DNA from: Streptomyces sp. CMB-StM0423
GTDB lineage: Bacteria > Actinomycetota > Actinomycetes > Streptomycetales > Streptomycetaceae
Reading direction: 5' to 3'
Assembly (NCBI RefSeq): GCF_002847285.1
Contig: NZ_CP025407.1
Location: 4,930,501-4,994,500 of the forward strand
DNA: 64,000 nucleotides
Shown here: positions 17,343 through 25,590 of the stretch, one piece after another
How positions within the stretch are numbered: position 1 is the stretch's first letter
Layout: each line of letters opens with the position of its first letter
The notes under the pieces: model-generated
Database searches by the model: none
Seen by the model: only the letters and a program-made list of their open reading frames with translations
What the model was told of the DNA's origin: nothing
Position numbers and translations under genes: made by a program

Positions 17343-18283
17343 TGGAGTTCCAGGGTGCGGACACGCTGACGTACTCCGTCGTCATCGGCGCGGTGATGGG
17401 CCTGGGCATCTATCTGCTCGTACGGGCCATCGCGCCCGGCCGCCGCGGCGCGGTCGCGACGGTCGCGCGGGTCGACGCGCTGCGGGCCCGCGGCTCCGGC
17501 CGGACGGCGACCTCCTCGCCGCAGCAGGAGGAGGGGCGCTTCGGCGGGCTGCGCGCGCAGGTCGGGGAGCGGGCCGCCGAGTTCTATCTGCGGCAGGGCT
17601 GGGAGCAGCGTTCGCTCCGCTCCGACCTGGCGGTGCTGGACCGTTCCTGGGAGAGCTTCCTGGCGACGAAGGTGCTGCTGTCCGCGGTGGGGCTGGTCTT
17701 CGGCCCCGGCGTGTACGCGCTGATCTCGGTGGCCGGCTTCGGCCTGAACCCCGTCATCCCGGTCTGGCTCGCGCTGGTCGCCGCCCTGCTCTTCTTCCTC
17801 CTGCCCGACCTGGAGGTACGCAGGGACGCCGCCGACAAGCGCAAGGACCTGCGCCGCGTGGTGGGCGCGTACCTGGACCTGGTGGCGATGAACCTGGCGG
17901 GCGGCCGCGGCCTGCCCGAGGCCCTGATGGCCGCGGCCGACATCAGCGACGGCTGGGCCCTGCGCAGGGTACGCAACGCACTTGCCGACGCCCGCATCAC
18001 CGGCACCAGCCAGTGGCAGGCGCTGGGCAATCTCGGCGACGAGCTGGGGATCGAAGAGCTGAAGGACCTGTCGGCGTCGCTGGCGCTGGTCTCCGACGAC
18101 GGCGCGAAGGTGCGCGAGTCGCTGGCGGCCAGGGCGGAGACCATGAGGCACCGCGAGCTTGCCGAAATCGAGGGGGCGGCAGGCGAGAAGTCGCAGTCCA
18201 TGCTCGTCGCACAACTACTGCTGTGCGCCGGGTTCCTGGTCTTCCTGGTCTATCCCGCGGCGATCCGCGTGTTGCAGGTCTGA
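17342..18283 (+). CDS. tadC: Tad pilus inner-membrane protein TadC
   Basis: A 313-residue GspF-family membrane protein. Features: N-terminal membrane helix (about 11-29), paired hydrophobic segments in the middle (about 118-160), a GspF helical domain with YLDLVAMNLAGGRGLPEAL and ELKDLSASLALVSDDGAKVRESLAARAE, and a last membrane helix (LLLCAGFLVFLVYPAAIRVLQV). It pairs with TadB as pilus platform. Start and stop overlap with tadB supports translational coupling and a fixed stoichiometry. Confidence 0.9.
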   Translation: MEFQGADTLTYSVVIGAVMGLGIYLLVRAIAPGRRGAVATVARVDALRARGSGRTATSSPQQEEGRFGGLRAQVGERAAEFYLRQGWEQRSLRSDLAVLDRSWESFLATKVLLSAVGLVFGPGVYALISVAGFGLNPVIPVWLALVAALLFFLLPDLEVRRDAADKRKDLRRVVGAYLDLVAMNLAGGRGLPEALMAAADISDGWALRRVRNALADARITGTSQWQALGNLGDELGIEELKDLSASLALVSDDGAKVRESLAARAETMRHRELAEIEGAAGEKSQSMLVAQLLLCAGFLVFLVYPAAIRVLQV

Positions 18284-18321
18284 GTCATCCCCCCACTACG
18301 CAGAGAGGACGTACCGACGTC

Positions 18322-18570
18322 ATGAAGAACCGCTTCACCAGCACCGGACATCCGGCCATCGACTTCCTGGTCACCTTCCTGCGCGGCCGCGTGGAGCGCG
18401 CCCGCTCGGGCGAACTGGACCGCGGCGCCTCCGCCGTGGAGTGGGTGATCATCTCCGCCATCGTGGTCGCGATCGTCAGCGCGGTCGCGGTCATCATCAA
18501 CCAGGCGCTGTCCGACGGCGCGAACGACGTCAAGGACTGCATCAGCAACGCCGGCGCTGACGGCTGCTGA
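18322..18570 (+). CDS. flp: Flp-family pilin
   Basis: An 82-residue prepilin, the major subunit of the predicted Tad pilus. A long basic leader of about 38 residues ends in a Flp-type processing site (DRG, then ASAVEW); the expected cut is after Gly, leaving a mature protein that starts ASAVEW followed by the hydrophobic helix VIISAIVVAIVSAVAVIINQA. Flp pilins normally have Glu-Tyr at positions 5-6; here it is Glu-Trp. The mature chain is only about 44 residues and ends with two Cys (CISNAGADGC), which could form a disulphide. No prepilin peptidase (TadV/CpaA) gene is in the window, so it must be supplied from elsewhere. The gene lies 38 bases after tadC. Confidence 0.9.
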   Translation: MKNRFTSTGHPAIDFLVTFLRGRVERARSGELDRGASAVEWVIISAIVVAIVSAVAVIINQALSDGANDVKDCISNAGADGC

Positions 18571-18600
18571 GCCGCCGGCTGACGGGGCGGGCTGACGATC

Positions 18601-19104
18601 ATGGCGACAACGGCACAGGCACCGGCGTGGCTGCGGCGCAGGCTGGACGCCTGCCGCGGCGACGGCGGCGGCGGTGACACGGGGCCGGGGAGCGGGCGGC
18701 ACGGCGCACGCGGGGGCGACCGCGGCATGTCCGCGGTCGAGTTCGTGCTGCTCACCCCGGTGCTGTACTTCATGATCTTCGCCACCGTGCAGTTCGGGCT
18801 GTACTTCTTCGCGGACCACGTCGCGCAGGCGACCGCGCAGCACGGGGCGCGCGAGGCGCGCAGGACGGCCGAGTCGAACCCGGGCGGCTGGCAGGGCCTG
18901 GCCCAGCAGGCGGCGCGGGAGCGGCTGAACACGGTCGGCCCGAAGCTGCTCACCAGCCCGGACATCCGGGTGTACGAGGCCGCGGACGACCGGGTCGGGG
19001 TGGCGGTGGAGGGCGGCGTGGTCAACGTCTTCCCGTTCATCGACCTCAAGGCGCGGGCGGAGTCGGAGGGGCCGATCGAGCGGTTCGTACCGGATCTGGG
19101 ATGA
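18601..19104 (+). CDS. TadE-like pseudopilin, first copy
   Basis: A 167-residue minor pilin. After a leader of about 41 residues rich in Gly and Arg comes a class-type cut site (RG, then MSAVEF) and a hydrophobic helix (VLLTPVLYFMIFATVQFGLYFF), as in TadE. The mature domain has the usual polar C-terminal region. TadE-like proteins are processed by the same peptidase as Flp and help initiate or anchor the pilus. The leader is long and of low complexity, so the true start could be slightly further in; ATG 18601 is the first in-frame choice after the pilin gene. Confidence 0.82.
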   Translation: MATTAQAPAWLRRRLDACRGDGGGGDTGPGSGRHGARGGDRGMSAVEFVLLTPVLYFMIFATVQFGLYFFADHVAQATAQHGAREARRTAESNPGGWQGLAQQAARERLNTVGPKLLTSPDIRVYEAADDRVGVAVEGGVVNVFPFIDLKARAESEGPIERFVPDLG

Positions 19105-19120
19105 CGGGGGACGGGGACGC

Positions 19121-19612
19121 ATGGCTGTGAGCGCGGCGGGGAAGGCGCGCGGCGACCGGGGGGAGCACGGGGCCCGGGAGCCGGGGGAGCGCCGGGACCT
19201 CGGGTCCGACCGGGGGGTGACGACGATCGAGGTGGTGATCCTCGCCCCGGTGATGTTCCTGTTCATCCTCGTCCTCGTCGCCTTCGGCCAGTTGGTCGAC
19301 GGCCGCGGCGGGGTCGACGGCGCGGCGCGCGACGCGGTACGGGCCGCGTCCCTGCAGCGCACCGTGGGCGAGGCGCAGCGGGCCGCGCAGCGGGCTGCGG
19401 AGTCGCAGTTGGAGGGCGACGTGTGCAAGGGCCCGGTGGACGTGGACCTGTCGGGGGACTTCTCACCGCCCGAGCCGGGCGCCGCCAGCAACATCATCAC
19501 CGTGGAGGTGACCTGCGAGGTGAAGGGCCTGGGGATGCTGGGCCTGGACATCGACCCGCGGATGACGGGCACGTCGTCCGCGCCGCTCGACCCGTACCGG
19601 AGGGCGGCATGA
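19121..19612 (+). CDS. TadE-like pseudopilin, second copy
   Basis: A 163-residue minor pilin-like protein. A 31-residue leader full of Gly, Arg and Glu leads to the processing motif RG-VTTIEV and a hydrophobic helix (VILAPVMFLFILVLVAFGQL). A short Cys-containing mature domain follows (DVCKGPVDVDL, VTCEVKG), so one disulphide is likely. It starts 16 bases after the first TadE-like gene, and its stop overlaps the next start by ATGA. Confidence 0.82.
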   Translation: MAVSAAGKARGDRGEHGAREPGERRDLGSDRGVTTIEVVILAPVMFLFILVLVAFGQLVDGRGGVDGAARDAVRAASLQRTVGEAQRAAQRAAESQLEGDVCKGPVDVDLSGDFSPPEPGAASNIITVEVTCEVKGLGMLGLDIDPRMTGTSSAPLDPYRRAA

Positions 19613-20103
19613 CGCGGGTACGTGTCCTGGCCGCGCACCTGCGCGCGGGCCTGGCCGGGCGGGTGCGGAAGCTGGACGACCGGGGCTCGGGCGCGGGCGC
19701 GGTCATCATCTTCGCGTTCCTGTTCATGGCGCTGGCGGCGTTCGTGGTCGACGGCGGGCTGGCGATCTCGCAGCGCGAGCGGGCGGCGGACATCGCGGAG
19801 CAGGCGGCGCGGTACGCGGCGCAGGACACCGACAAGGAAGCACTGTACGAGGGACAGACGGAACTGGAGGCGCCGATCCGGTCCGAGAACTGCGACAACC
19901 GGGTGCGGGAGTTCATGTCGCACGTGACGGTCCACAACGGCGACGTCGAGTCCGCGAAGTGTACGAGCGCGGCGGCCGACCACGTCGAGGTCGAGATCGT
20001 CCTCAGTTACCGCCCGCTGCTGACGGGCCTGGCCCTCAGCGGCCCCCTGGAGGCCACCGGCAGTGCCCGCGCCGAGCCCCGCACGGAGGTCGGCGAGCCG
20101 TAA
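19609..20103 (+). CDS. TadG-like pilus-associated protein
   Basis: A 164-residue protein with an N-terminal hydrophobic helix (AGAVIIFAFLFMALAAFVVDGG) after a DDRGSG motif, then LAISQRERAADIAEQAARYAAQ, which is the typical start of TadG/Flp-associated proteins. It lacks the Glu5 of processed pilins, so it may stay anchored rather than be assembled. Mature domain includes two Cys (ENCDNRVREF and SAKCTSAAAD). Last gene of the pilus operon proper; the start ATG lies inside the upstream stop (ATGA). Confidence 0.8.
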   Translation: MTRVRVLAAHLRAGLAGRVRKLDDRGSGAGAVIIFAFLFMALAAFVVDGGLAISQRERAADIAEQAARYAAQDTDKEALYEGQTELEAPIRSENCDNRVREFMSHVTVHNGDVESAKCTSAAADHVEVEIVLSYRPLLTGLALSGPLEATGSARAEPRTEVGEP

Positions 20104-20304
20104 GCGGCGCCCGTCCGGAGCGGGGGGAGACACCCGGCCGGCGGCAGGCGCCACGGCGGGGGATGGGCCGTACGCGGGAGGCCGTCCTGCCAATCGGGGG
20201 AAATGGGCCCTCTTCGGCGAGCTAGGTCCCGGACATCGGTCAGATAGTCATACAAACCGGAACGAGGCGACCGCCTCACTCCGATCGACTGTCAAGGGGC
20301 ATCT

Positions 20305-20673
20305 GTGCTGAAGAGAAAGAAGACCGCCGTCGCGCTCGCCACGGGAGCCATGGCGCTGGGACTGCTGGGCGCCGCCCCGGTGGCGGCGACCACGACGGCG
20401 GGCCACGCGCCCGCCATGAAGACCTGGGAAGACGACTGGAACGTCTCGCAGCGCGGCGTGGTGATCGCCAAGCCCGGCGTCCTGATCCGCTCGCAGCCCA
20501 CCACCGCCTCGCACGAGAAGGGGTTCATCCCGCGCGGCGAGATCGTCTGGATCGACTGCAAGGTCGAGGGCCAGGACGTGTTCGGCAACTCCCTCTGGTA
20601 CAAGATCGGCTCCCACAACGGCTTCATCTCCGCGCGCTGGGTCAAGAACGTGGACCACATCCCGTTCTGCTGA
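20305..20673 (+). CDS. Exported SH3-like domain protein
   Basis: A 122-residue secreted protein. A clear signal peptide (MLKRKKTAVALATGAMALGLLGAAP, cut near PVAA-T) is followed by a bacterial SH3-like domain of about 70 residues (GVVIAKPGVLIRSQPTTAS, GEIVWIDCKVEG, WYKIGSHNGFISARWV). Two Cys residues, one in the core and one at the C-terminus, may form a disulphide. Such small SH3 proteins in Streptomyces are thought to act in the cell wall. The GTG start has AAGGGG about 8 bases upstream. It stands alone between the pilus operon and the LysM gene. Confidence 0.8.
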   Translation: MLKRKKTAVALATGAMALGLLGAAPVAATTTAGHAPAMKTWEDDWNVSQRGVVIAKPGVLIRSQPTTASHEKGFIPRGEIVWIDCKVEGQDVFGNSLWYKIGSHNGFISARWVKNVDHIPFC

Positions 20674-21008
20674 CCGCCCGCGGGCGCTGCCCGTACCGCA
20701 GGCCGCCGGGCCGCACCGCCGAACGCGGGGCGGTACCGGCGGCCTTGCCGCGCGCGGGCCCAGGGGCGGGGCGGGGGCTCGGAGGGCGGCCCGGGGCGGG
20801 CCGAGGGTGGCACGGCGCCGTACGCTGCACGGCCGCGGTGACGAGGTCGTGACGATGCAGTCACCTGTCTGGGCTCGACCCTCAAATCGGCCTTCGGTAA
20901 CGTCAGGTGGGCAAGTACGGGGACGCCGCCCAGCGGCCGGCGCGCGCAGCGCGCGCATCAGGGGGCCGCGGTCCGCGCCGCGGCTACCGGGAGGGCTCAG
21001 GACCAGCG
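20674..21008. other. Non-coding gap before the LysM-BTAD gene
   Basis: 335 bases with very high GC and no convincing gene. A weak inverted repeat GGTGAC...GTCACC spans 20837-20865. The sequence around 20898-20912 (TCGGTAACGTCAGGT) could contain a promoter. The first ORF codons in this region (from 20907) give a low-complexity N-terminus and were not accepted as coding. Confidence 0.4.
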
Positions 21009-24000
21009 ATGGCACGCAGCAGTGCGAACAGGACTCCGGTACCGGTACGCATCCGGCGCAGGACCTTCGGCGACGTCGTCAGGGCGTTCTTCGCCTTCGT
21101 CGCGCTCGTCGTCCTCGTCGTCGGCGTGCCGGGCGCGCTCGCCTACTTCATCGGCTGGCCGCTGCCCGACTCCGCCCCCTCCCTCAGCATGCTCAACGAG
21201 GACGTCACCGCCGACGTCTTCCTGAAGGTCTTCGCGGTCGTCGTCTGGCTGGCCTGGGCGCAGTTCGCCGCCTGCGTGCTCGTCGAGGCCAAGGCCGCCG
21301 TCTCCGGGATGGGCATGCCGGGCCGGGTGCCGGGCTCCGGCGCCAGCCAGGCGCTCGCCCGCCAGCTCGTCGCCGCCGTGCTGCTGCTCACCGCCGGCGC
21401 CGCCAGCTTCGCGCCCGGGCTCTCCCAGCTCGGCCAGCAGCTCGACCAGCACAAGCCGCCGCCGGTCGCCGCCGCCCAGCAGACCCCGGGCCAGCAGGTC
21501 GACACCGCCAGGCCCGCCGTGGACGTCGACACCCCGCGCGGCCAGGGCGCCGGCGGCGAGGTGCAGAAGGACACCCGCGAACAGGCCGAGCGGGACACGA
21601 AGTTCTACCGCATCCAGCCGCCCGAGGGCCGCCACCACGACTCGCTGTGGGAGATAGCGGAACGGCACCTCGGCGACGGCCGCCGCTACGGCGAGATCTA
21701 CCAGCTCAACAAGGACCGCATCCAGCCCGACGGCTCCAAGCTCAGCCAGGCCAGCCTGATCCGCCCCGGCTGGATCATGGAGATGCCCGCGGACGCGCAC
21801 GGCGGCGACCTCGTCGAGATGCCCGACGAGCGCAACGAGGTGTCCCAGTCCGAGGCCGAGCAGATCAACGAGTACGACAGGTCCAGCCCCACGCTCGACG
21901 AGCGCGGTTCGGGCGGCGACGACCGGCAGGCCACCTCCGGCCGCGGTGAGCGCCTCGTGCCCGACACCCCCGCCGTCGACCGCGACTCCGGCGACCGCGG
22001 CGGCGAGCAGTCGGTCCAGCAGATCCCGACCCGCGAGAGCGACGGCGGCGACGCCGGCGCGGACCGCGGCGACCAGGCGGCACCCGAGGTGCAGAGCGAC
22101 GGCGGCGGCATCGGCCTGCCGGAGGTGCTCATCGCCGCGCCGCTGCTCGCCGCCGGCGTTCTCGGCGCGCTCAGCCGGCGGCGCCGGCAGGCGCTGTGGC
22201 AGGCGGCGTTCCAGTCCGGCGGCGCGGGCCGTACGGGCGCGGAGCCCACCGGGCGCGCCGCGCTCGCCCGCGACGCGCTGCTCGTGGGCGCCGACCCCGG
22301 CGGCGTCCGGTTCCTCGACCGCGCGCTGCGCGGGCTGTCCGCCTCGCTCACCGAGGCCGCCCGCCCGCTGCCCACGATCTACGCGGCGTGGCTGACCGAC
22401 GCCGACCTGTACCTGCAACTCGCGGGCGTGGCCGGCGAGCCGCCCGCCCCGTGGCGTACCGGGCAGGACCAGACGTTCTGGCGCATCGACCGCGCCGACA
22501 TCGAGAGCTACCCGCAGCCCGACGAGGCCGACGACGCGGCGGCCCCGTACCCCGGCCTCGCCAGCCTCGGCACCCGCGAGGAGGCCCGGCTGCTGCTCAA
22601 CCTGGAGGCCGTCCCCGGCATCGCCGCCGTCAAGGGCGCGCCCGCGGACCGGCTCGCGGTGCTGTCGTCGATCGCCGCGGAGCTGGCCACGAACGGGTGG
22701 TCGGACCGGATGTCGGTGACCGTCGTCGGCTTCGGCGAGCGGCTGACGGAGCTGGCGCCGACGCGCGTGCGCTACCTGGAGGACCTGCCGGCGCTCATCG
22801 AGGTCATGGAGGCCGAGTCCGCGCAGCGCGCCAACGCGCTGGGCAACGCCGGCCACGACAGCGTGCTCACCGGCCGCGCCGGGCAGGCGGGCCGGACCCA
22901 GTGGGCGCCGCACCTCGTCATCGTCGCCACCGAGCCCACCGCCGCCGAGGCCGACCGGCTCGCGCACCTCGCGGGCGGCTCCTCGCGCCTGGGCATCGGC
23001 TACCTCGTCGGTACCGGCCAGGAGGAACTGGCCGGCGCATCCTGGGAGTTCGAGATCACCCGCGACGGCCGGCTGCGCGCCCCGCTGCTGGGCCTGGAGC
23101 TGGACGCGCAGCGGCTGCCGCAGGAGCAGCACGAGGCGCTGGTCGAGCTGTTCTCGCAGGTGGAGGTCGAGGGGGCGGCGACCAGCGGCACGGAAGGGCG
23201 CGGGATCTCGGTCACGCGCGCGGCGGGCGAGGTCGGCTTCACCGTGGACCTGTCGGAGCAGGGGCGGCCCGCGGTGTACGCGCGGCTGCTCGGCTCGTAC
23301 GAGATCATGGGCCTGGCCGAGCCGGACGGCGAGCGCAGCCCGCTGCTGCGGGAGGCGCTGGCGCTGCTGCTGTTCCACCGCGAGGGCGTGCACCCGCAGG
23401 TGCTCGCGGCGGCGCTGTGGCCCCGCGGCGTGACGGACGACGTGCGCGACGCCTTCGTGGAGCGGCTGGTCACCTGGCTGGGCCGGGATCCCTCGGGCGC
23501 GGCGCGGCTCGCGCCGGACGCGGACGGGCGGCTGGCGCTGTCCACGTCGGTCGTCTCCGACTGGGACGTGCTGCGCACGCTGCACCTCGAAGCGACCGAC
23601 CCCACGCGGCAGTCGAGCCCGCAGACGCGCGAGCGGCTGCTGAACGACGCGCTGGCGCTGGCCGCGGGCCCGCTGCTCGCGGACCGGCCGCAGGGGCGGT
23701 ACGGCTGGCTGTCGAACGAGATCGTGGAGGCCCAACTGCCGCTGCTCGTCGCCGACGCGGGGCTGGCGCTGTCCGCGCTGCGCCGCGAGTCGGGGCAGGC
23801 GGACGGCGCGGTGGCGGCGGTGCAGGCGGCGCTGGTCGTCGCCCCGGCGGACGAGCGCCTGTGGAACGAACTCCTCCGCGCGGTCCACGCCACCGGCGAA
23901 ACCGCGCGCCTGGAGGCCACCGCCTCCGACCTCCTGGACCGCTCCGCGGCCCTCCACGGCGCCCGCGGCCTGCCGCCCCGCACGGAAGCCCTGCTGGACG

Positions 24001-24053
24001 AACTCCTCCCGGCCTGGCGCACCCGGGCCGGGACGGCGGGCGCGGCGAGCTGA
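21009..24053 (+). CDS. Membrane LysM protein with cytoplasmic BTAD-like domain
   Basis: A 1014-residue multi-domain protein. Three membrane helices lie near the N-terminus (about 20-45, 72-95, 115-135), followed by a LysM-like module (about 195-260, KFYRIQPPEG..DSLWEIAERHLGDGRRYGEIYQLN), a Ser/Asp-rich disordered stretch, a fourth membrane helix (about 370-390) and a large cytoplasmic part. The C-terminal 250 residues resemble a winged-helix plus bacterial transcriptional activation domain (BTAD) as in SARP/AfsR regulators (LREALALLLFHREGVHPQVLAAALWPRG, then tetratricopeptide-like helices). The start at 21009 is chosen for the MARSSANRT N-terminus and a GGGAGG upstream. It could sense the cell wall and signal inward; a similar gene often accompanies actinobacterial Tad loci. 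Exact role unknown. Confidence 0.8.
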   Translation: MARSSANRTPVPVRIRRRTFGDVVRAFFAFVALVVLVVGVPGALAYFIGWPLPDSAPSLSMLNEDVTADVFLKVFAVVVWLAWAQFAACVLVEAKAAVSGMGMPGRVPGSGASQALARQLVAAVLLLTAGAASFAPGLSQLGQQLDQHKPPPVAAAQQTPGQQVDTARPAVDVDTPRGQGAGGEVQKDTREQAERDTKFYRIQPPEGRHHDSLWEIAERHLGDGRRYGEIYQLNKDRIQPDGSKLSQASLIRPGWIMEMPADAHGGDLVEMPDERNEVSQSEAEQINEYDRSSPTLDERGSGGDDRQATSGRGERLVPDTPAVDRDSGDRGGEQSVQQIPTRESDGGDAGADRGDQAAPEVQSDGGGIGLPEVLIAAPLLAAGVLGALSRRRRQALWQAAFQSGGAGRTGAEPTGRAALARDALLVGADPGGVRFLDRALRGLSASLTEAARPLPTIYAAWLTDADLYLQLAGVAGEPPAPWRTGQDQTFWRIDRADIESYPQPDEADDAAAPYPGLASLGTREEARLLLNLEAVPGIAAVKGAPADRLAVLSSIAAELATNGWSDRMSVTVVGFGERLTELAPTRVRYLEDLPALIEVMEAESAQRANALGNAGHDSVLTGRAGQAGRTQWAPHLVIVATEPTAAEADRLAHLAGGSSRLGIGYLVGTGQEELAGASWEFEITRDGRLRAPLLGLELDAQRLPQEQHEALVELFSQVEVEGAATSGTEGRGISVTRAAGEVGFTVDLSEQGRPAVYARLLGSYEIMGLAEPDGERSPLLREALALLLFHREGVHPQVLAAALWPRGVTDDVRDAFVERLVTWLGRDPSGAARLAPDADGRLALSTSVVSDWDVLRTLHLEATDPTRQSSPQTRERLLNDALALAAGPLLADRPQGRYGWLSNEIVEAQLPLLVADAGLALSALRRESGQADGAVAAVQAALVVAPADERLWNELLRAVHATGETARLEATASDLLDRSAALHGARGLPPRTEALLDELLPAWRTRAGTAGAAS

Positions 24054-24187
24054 CCACGGCCCGCGCGCGGCGGGGCCGGTCAGGAGCAGGACGACGGTTT
24101 GCCCATGGCACGCGAGCGCGCTTATCGAGTGCGGTGCCTCCGAGGGCCTCTGTAGCCTGGCGCCGCTGATGTTGGGGGGAGCTGACC

Positions 24188-24604
24188 GTGGAGAACATCC
24201 TGACCGTGGGCATGGGGGCCGCTATCGGCCTTATCGGGGTGGTGTTCGGTTCGTGGTTCACCGCTCGCCGACAGGACCGCATGTGGCTCCGCGAACAGAA
24301 GCTCAAGGCCGGGATCGGCTTCAACACGGCCGTGGTTCAGCTACTGGACTACCTGAAGGAAGCACGGTTGAGTGACGACGGCCCCGGAGCCAACGAATTG
24401 GCGAACCGGATGCAGGAAGCACGCTCGGCTCTCTACCTGCTCTGCGCCGGCGACACCGTCGATCTCGCCGATGCTCTGGCGCGTCGGGTGTGGAGTACCC
24501 GGCCCACCGAAGGCAGGGACGACCGCCGGGCCGAGTTCCGAGAGACGCTGGACCTCCTGCGCCGCTTCACCCGCCAGCTCCGGCAGGAGATCGCCAGGTC
24601 GTAG
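24188..24604 (+). CDS. Small membrane-anchored protein
   Basis: A 138-residue protein with one N-terminal membrane helix (ILTVGMGAAIGLIGVVFGSWF, residues 3-24) and a charged helical cytoplasmic domain (TARRQDRMWLREQKLKAG..., ending RRFTRQLRQEIARS). No catalytic motif is visible and I do not recognise the family by name. The GTG start has GGGGGGAG upstream. It stands alone, convergent with the Prim-Pol gene. The organisation resembles small membrane proteins often found near integrated elements, but there is no other trace of one here. Confidence 0.7.
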   Translation: MENILTVGMGAAIGLIGVVFGSWFTARRQDRMWLREQKLKAGIGFNTAVVQLLDYLKEARLSDDGPGANELANRMQEARSALYLLCAGDTVDLADALARRVWSTRPTEGRDDRRAEFRETLDLLRRFTRQLRQEIARS

Positions 24605-24701
24605 TCCTCCTCGGAGCGCGCGGGAGGAGTACGCCCGGCGGCCGGCACGACCTCGGGTCTGGTACGGGGCCGCCCGGCCGTTCCCCCCTCGCCCCGGCGC
24701 G

Positions 24702-25397
24702 CTACGCGCTCCGGCGTGCGCCTACGCGCTCGCGGCCGCAGGCGTACGCCAGCGTGCTGATCAACTCCGCCACGTCCGGCAGGTACGCGTTCGACACCGT
24801 CGGCCGCCGGATCCACTGCACAGGACCGCTCGTCGCGAACCGCGTCGGCGGCGCCGCCGCCCAGTCGCCCTCGGCGCGTACCGCCAGGTCCAGGGCCGCC
24901 GACGAGGCGTAACCCAGCGCGTGCAGGCCGTCGATCACCTTCGGGGTGGCGCCCGGGAGGACGAAGAAGTACATCCGCCGGTCCGGCGTCGCCGCCACCG
25001 GGCCCAGTTCCGTGCGCTCCCGTTCCAGCCGGGCCAGCGCCAGGCATCCTGCGCTCTCCGCCACGTCCACCACGTCGAACGCCCGCCCGGTGGGCAGCAG
25101 TACGGCCGCCCGCGGGTGCTTCGACCACATGCGGCGCAGGGTGGTGGCGCTGGCCGTTGCGGCTGCCTTCCAGTCGCGCCGCGCGGGGTGCGCGCCCGGC
25201 GCGTGGCACGCCGTGTCGCCGCAGGAGCAGCGCGGTGCGCCGGCCCCGTCGTCGGTCTCCATCCATGTGCCCGGCACCACGTCCCAGTGCCGGTCCTCCG
25301 CGTACTGCAGCGCTGCGGACAGCAGTTCTTCGCTCTGCTCGCGCGGGTTCTCTTGTCGGGGTACGTGCGTCGCCTCTGTTCCCGGGGTCTCCTTCAC
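24702..25397 (-). CDS. Prim-Pol (bifunctional DNA primase/polymerase) domain protein
   Basis: A 231-residue protein with the N-terminal Prim-Pol domain of the archaeo-eukaryotic primase family. Visible: AALQYAEDRHWDVVPGTW, a Cys/His cluster CSCGDTACHAPGAHP (about 57-71), DWKAAATAS, and the strand AFDVVDV near residue 108. In active enzymes this strand carries the metal-binding DxD; here it reads DVVD, so catalysis is doubtful. Only the primase/polymerase domain is present, without helicase. Stand-alone copies like this are common in Streptomyces chromosomes and may derive from an integrated plasmid. Start GTG 25397 is preceded by a GGAG site. Confidence 0.8.
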   Translation of the reverse strand: MKETPGTEATHVPRQENPREQSEELLSAALQYAEDRHWDVVPGTWMETDDGAGAPRCSCGDTACHAPGAHPARRDWKAAATASATTLRRMWSKHPRAAVLLPTGRAFDVVDVAESAGCLALARLERERTELGPVAATPDRRMYFFVLPGATPKVIDGLHALGYASSAALDLAVRAEGDWAAAPPTRFATSGPVQWIRRPTVSNAYLPDVAELISTLAYACGRERVGARRSA

Positions 25398-25540
25398 GGA
25401 CGGCTCAACTCCAGCCGTGAGCAGGGGTTACGGGCCCTCCGCGGGTTCTCCCGAAGCAACGTTCCGGCAGCGGGGCGCACGGATGCGCGGGTGGGGAGCA
25501 TGGCGTTTTCCGGTTATTTCGCGGGAAATGATCGTCCTGT

Positions 25541-25558
25541 CGGTTCTGCCAGGAACCG
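25541..25558 (+). promoter_or_regulatory. Small inverted repeat upstream of the HTH/repeat regulator
   Basis: CGGTTC-TGCCAG-GAACCG, 6-bp arms and a 6-base centre, 33 bases before the start of the regulator at 25591. It could be an autoregulatory operator; the arms are short, so chance is possible. Confidence 0.3.
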
Positions 25559-25590
25559 GCCGCGCACGGCCCCCTGAGGGAGGACTACCC

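Noticed and set aside
20837..20865. GGTGAC...GTCACC repeat as a riboswitch before the LysM gene
   Set aside because: Six-bp arms only; no conserved ydaO or other riboswitch motif was found.
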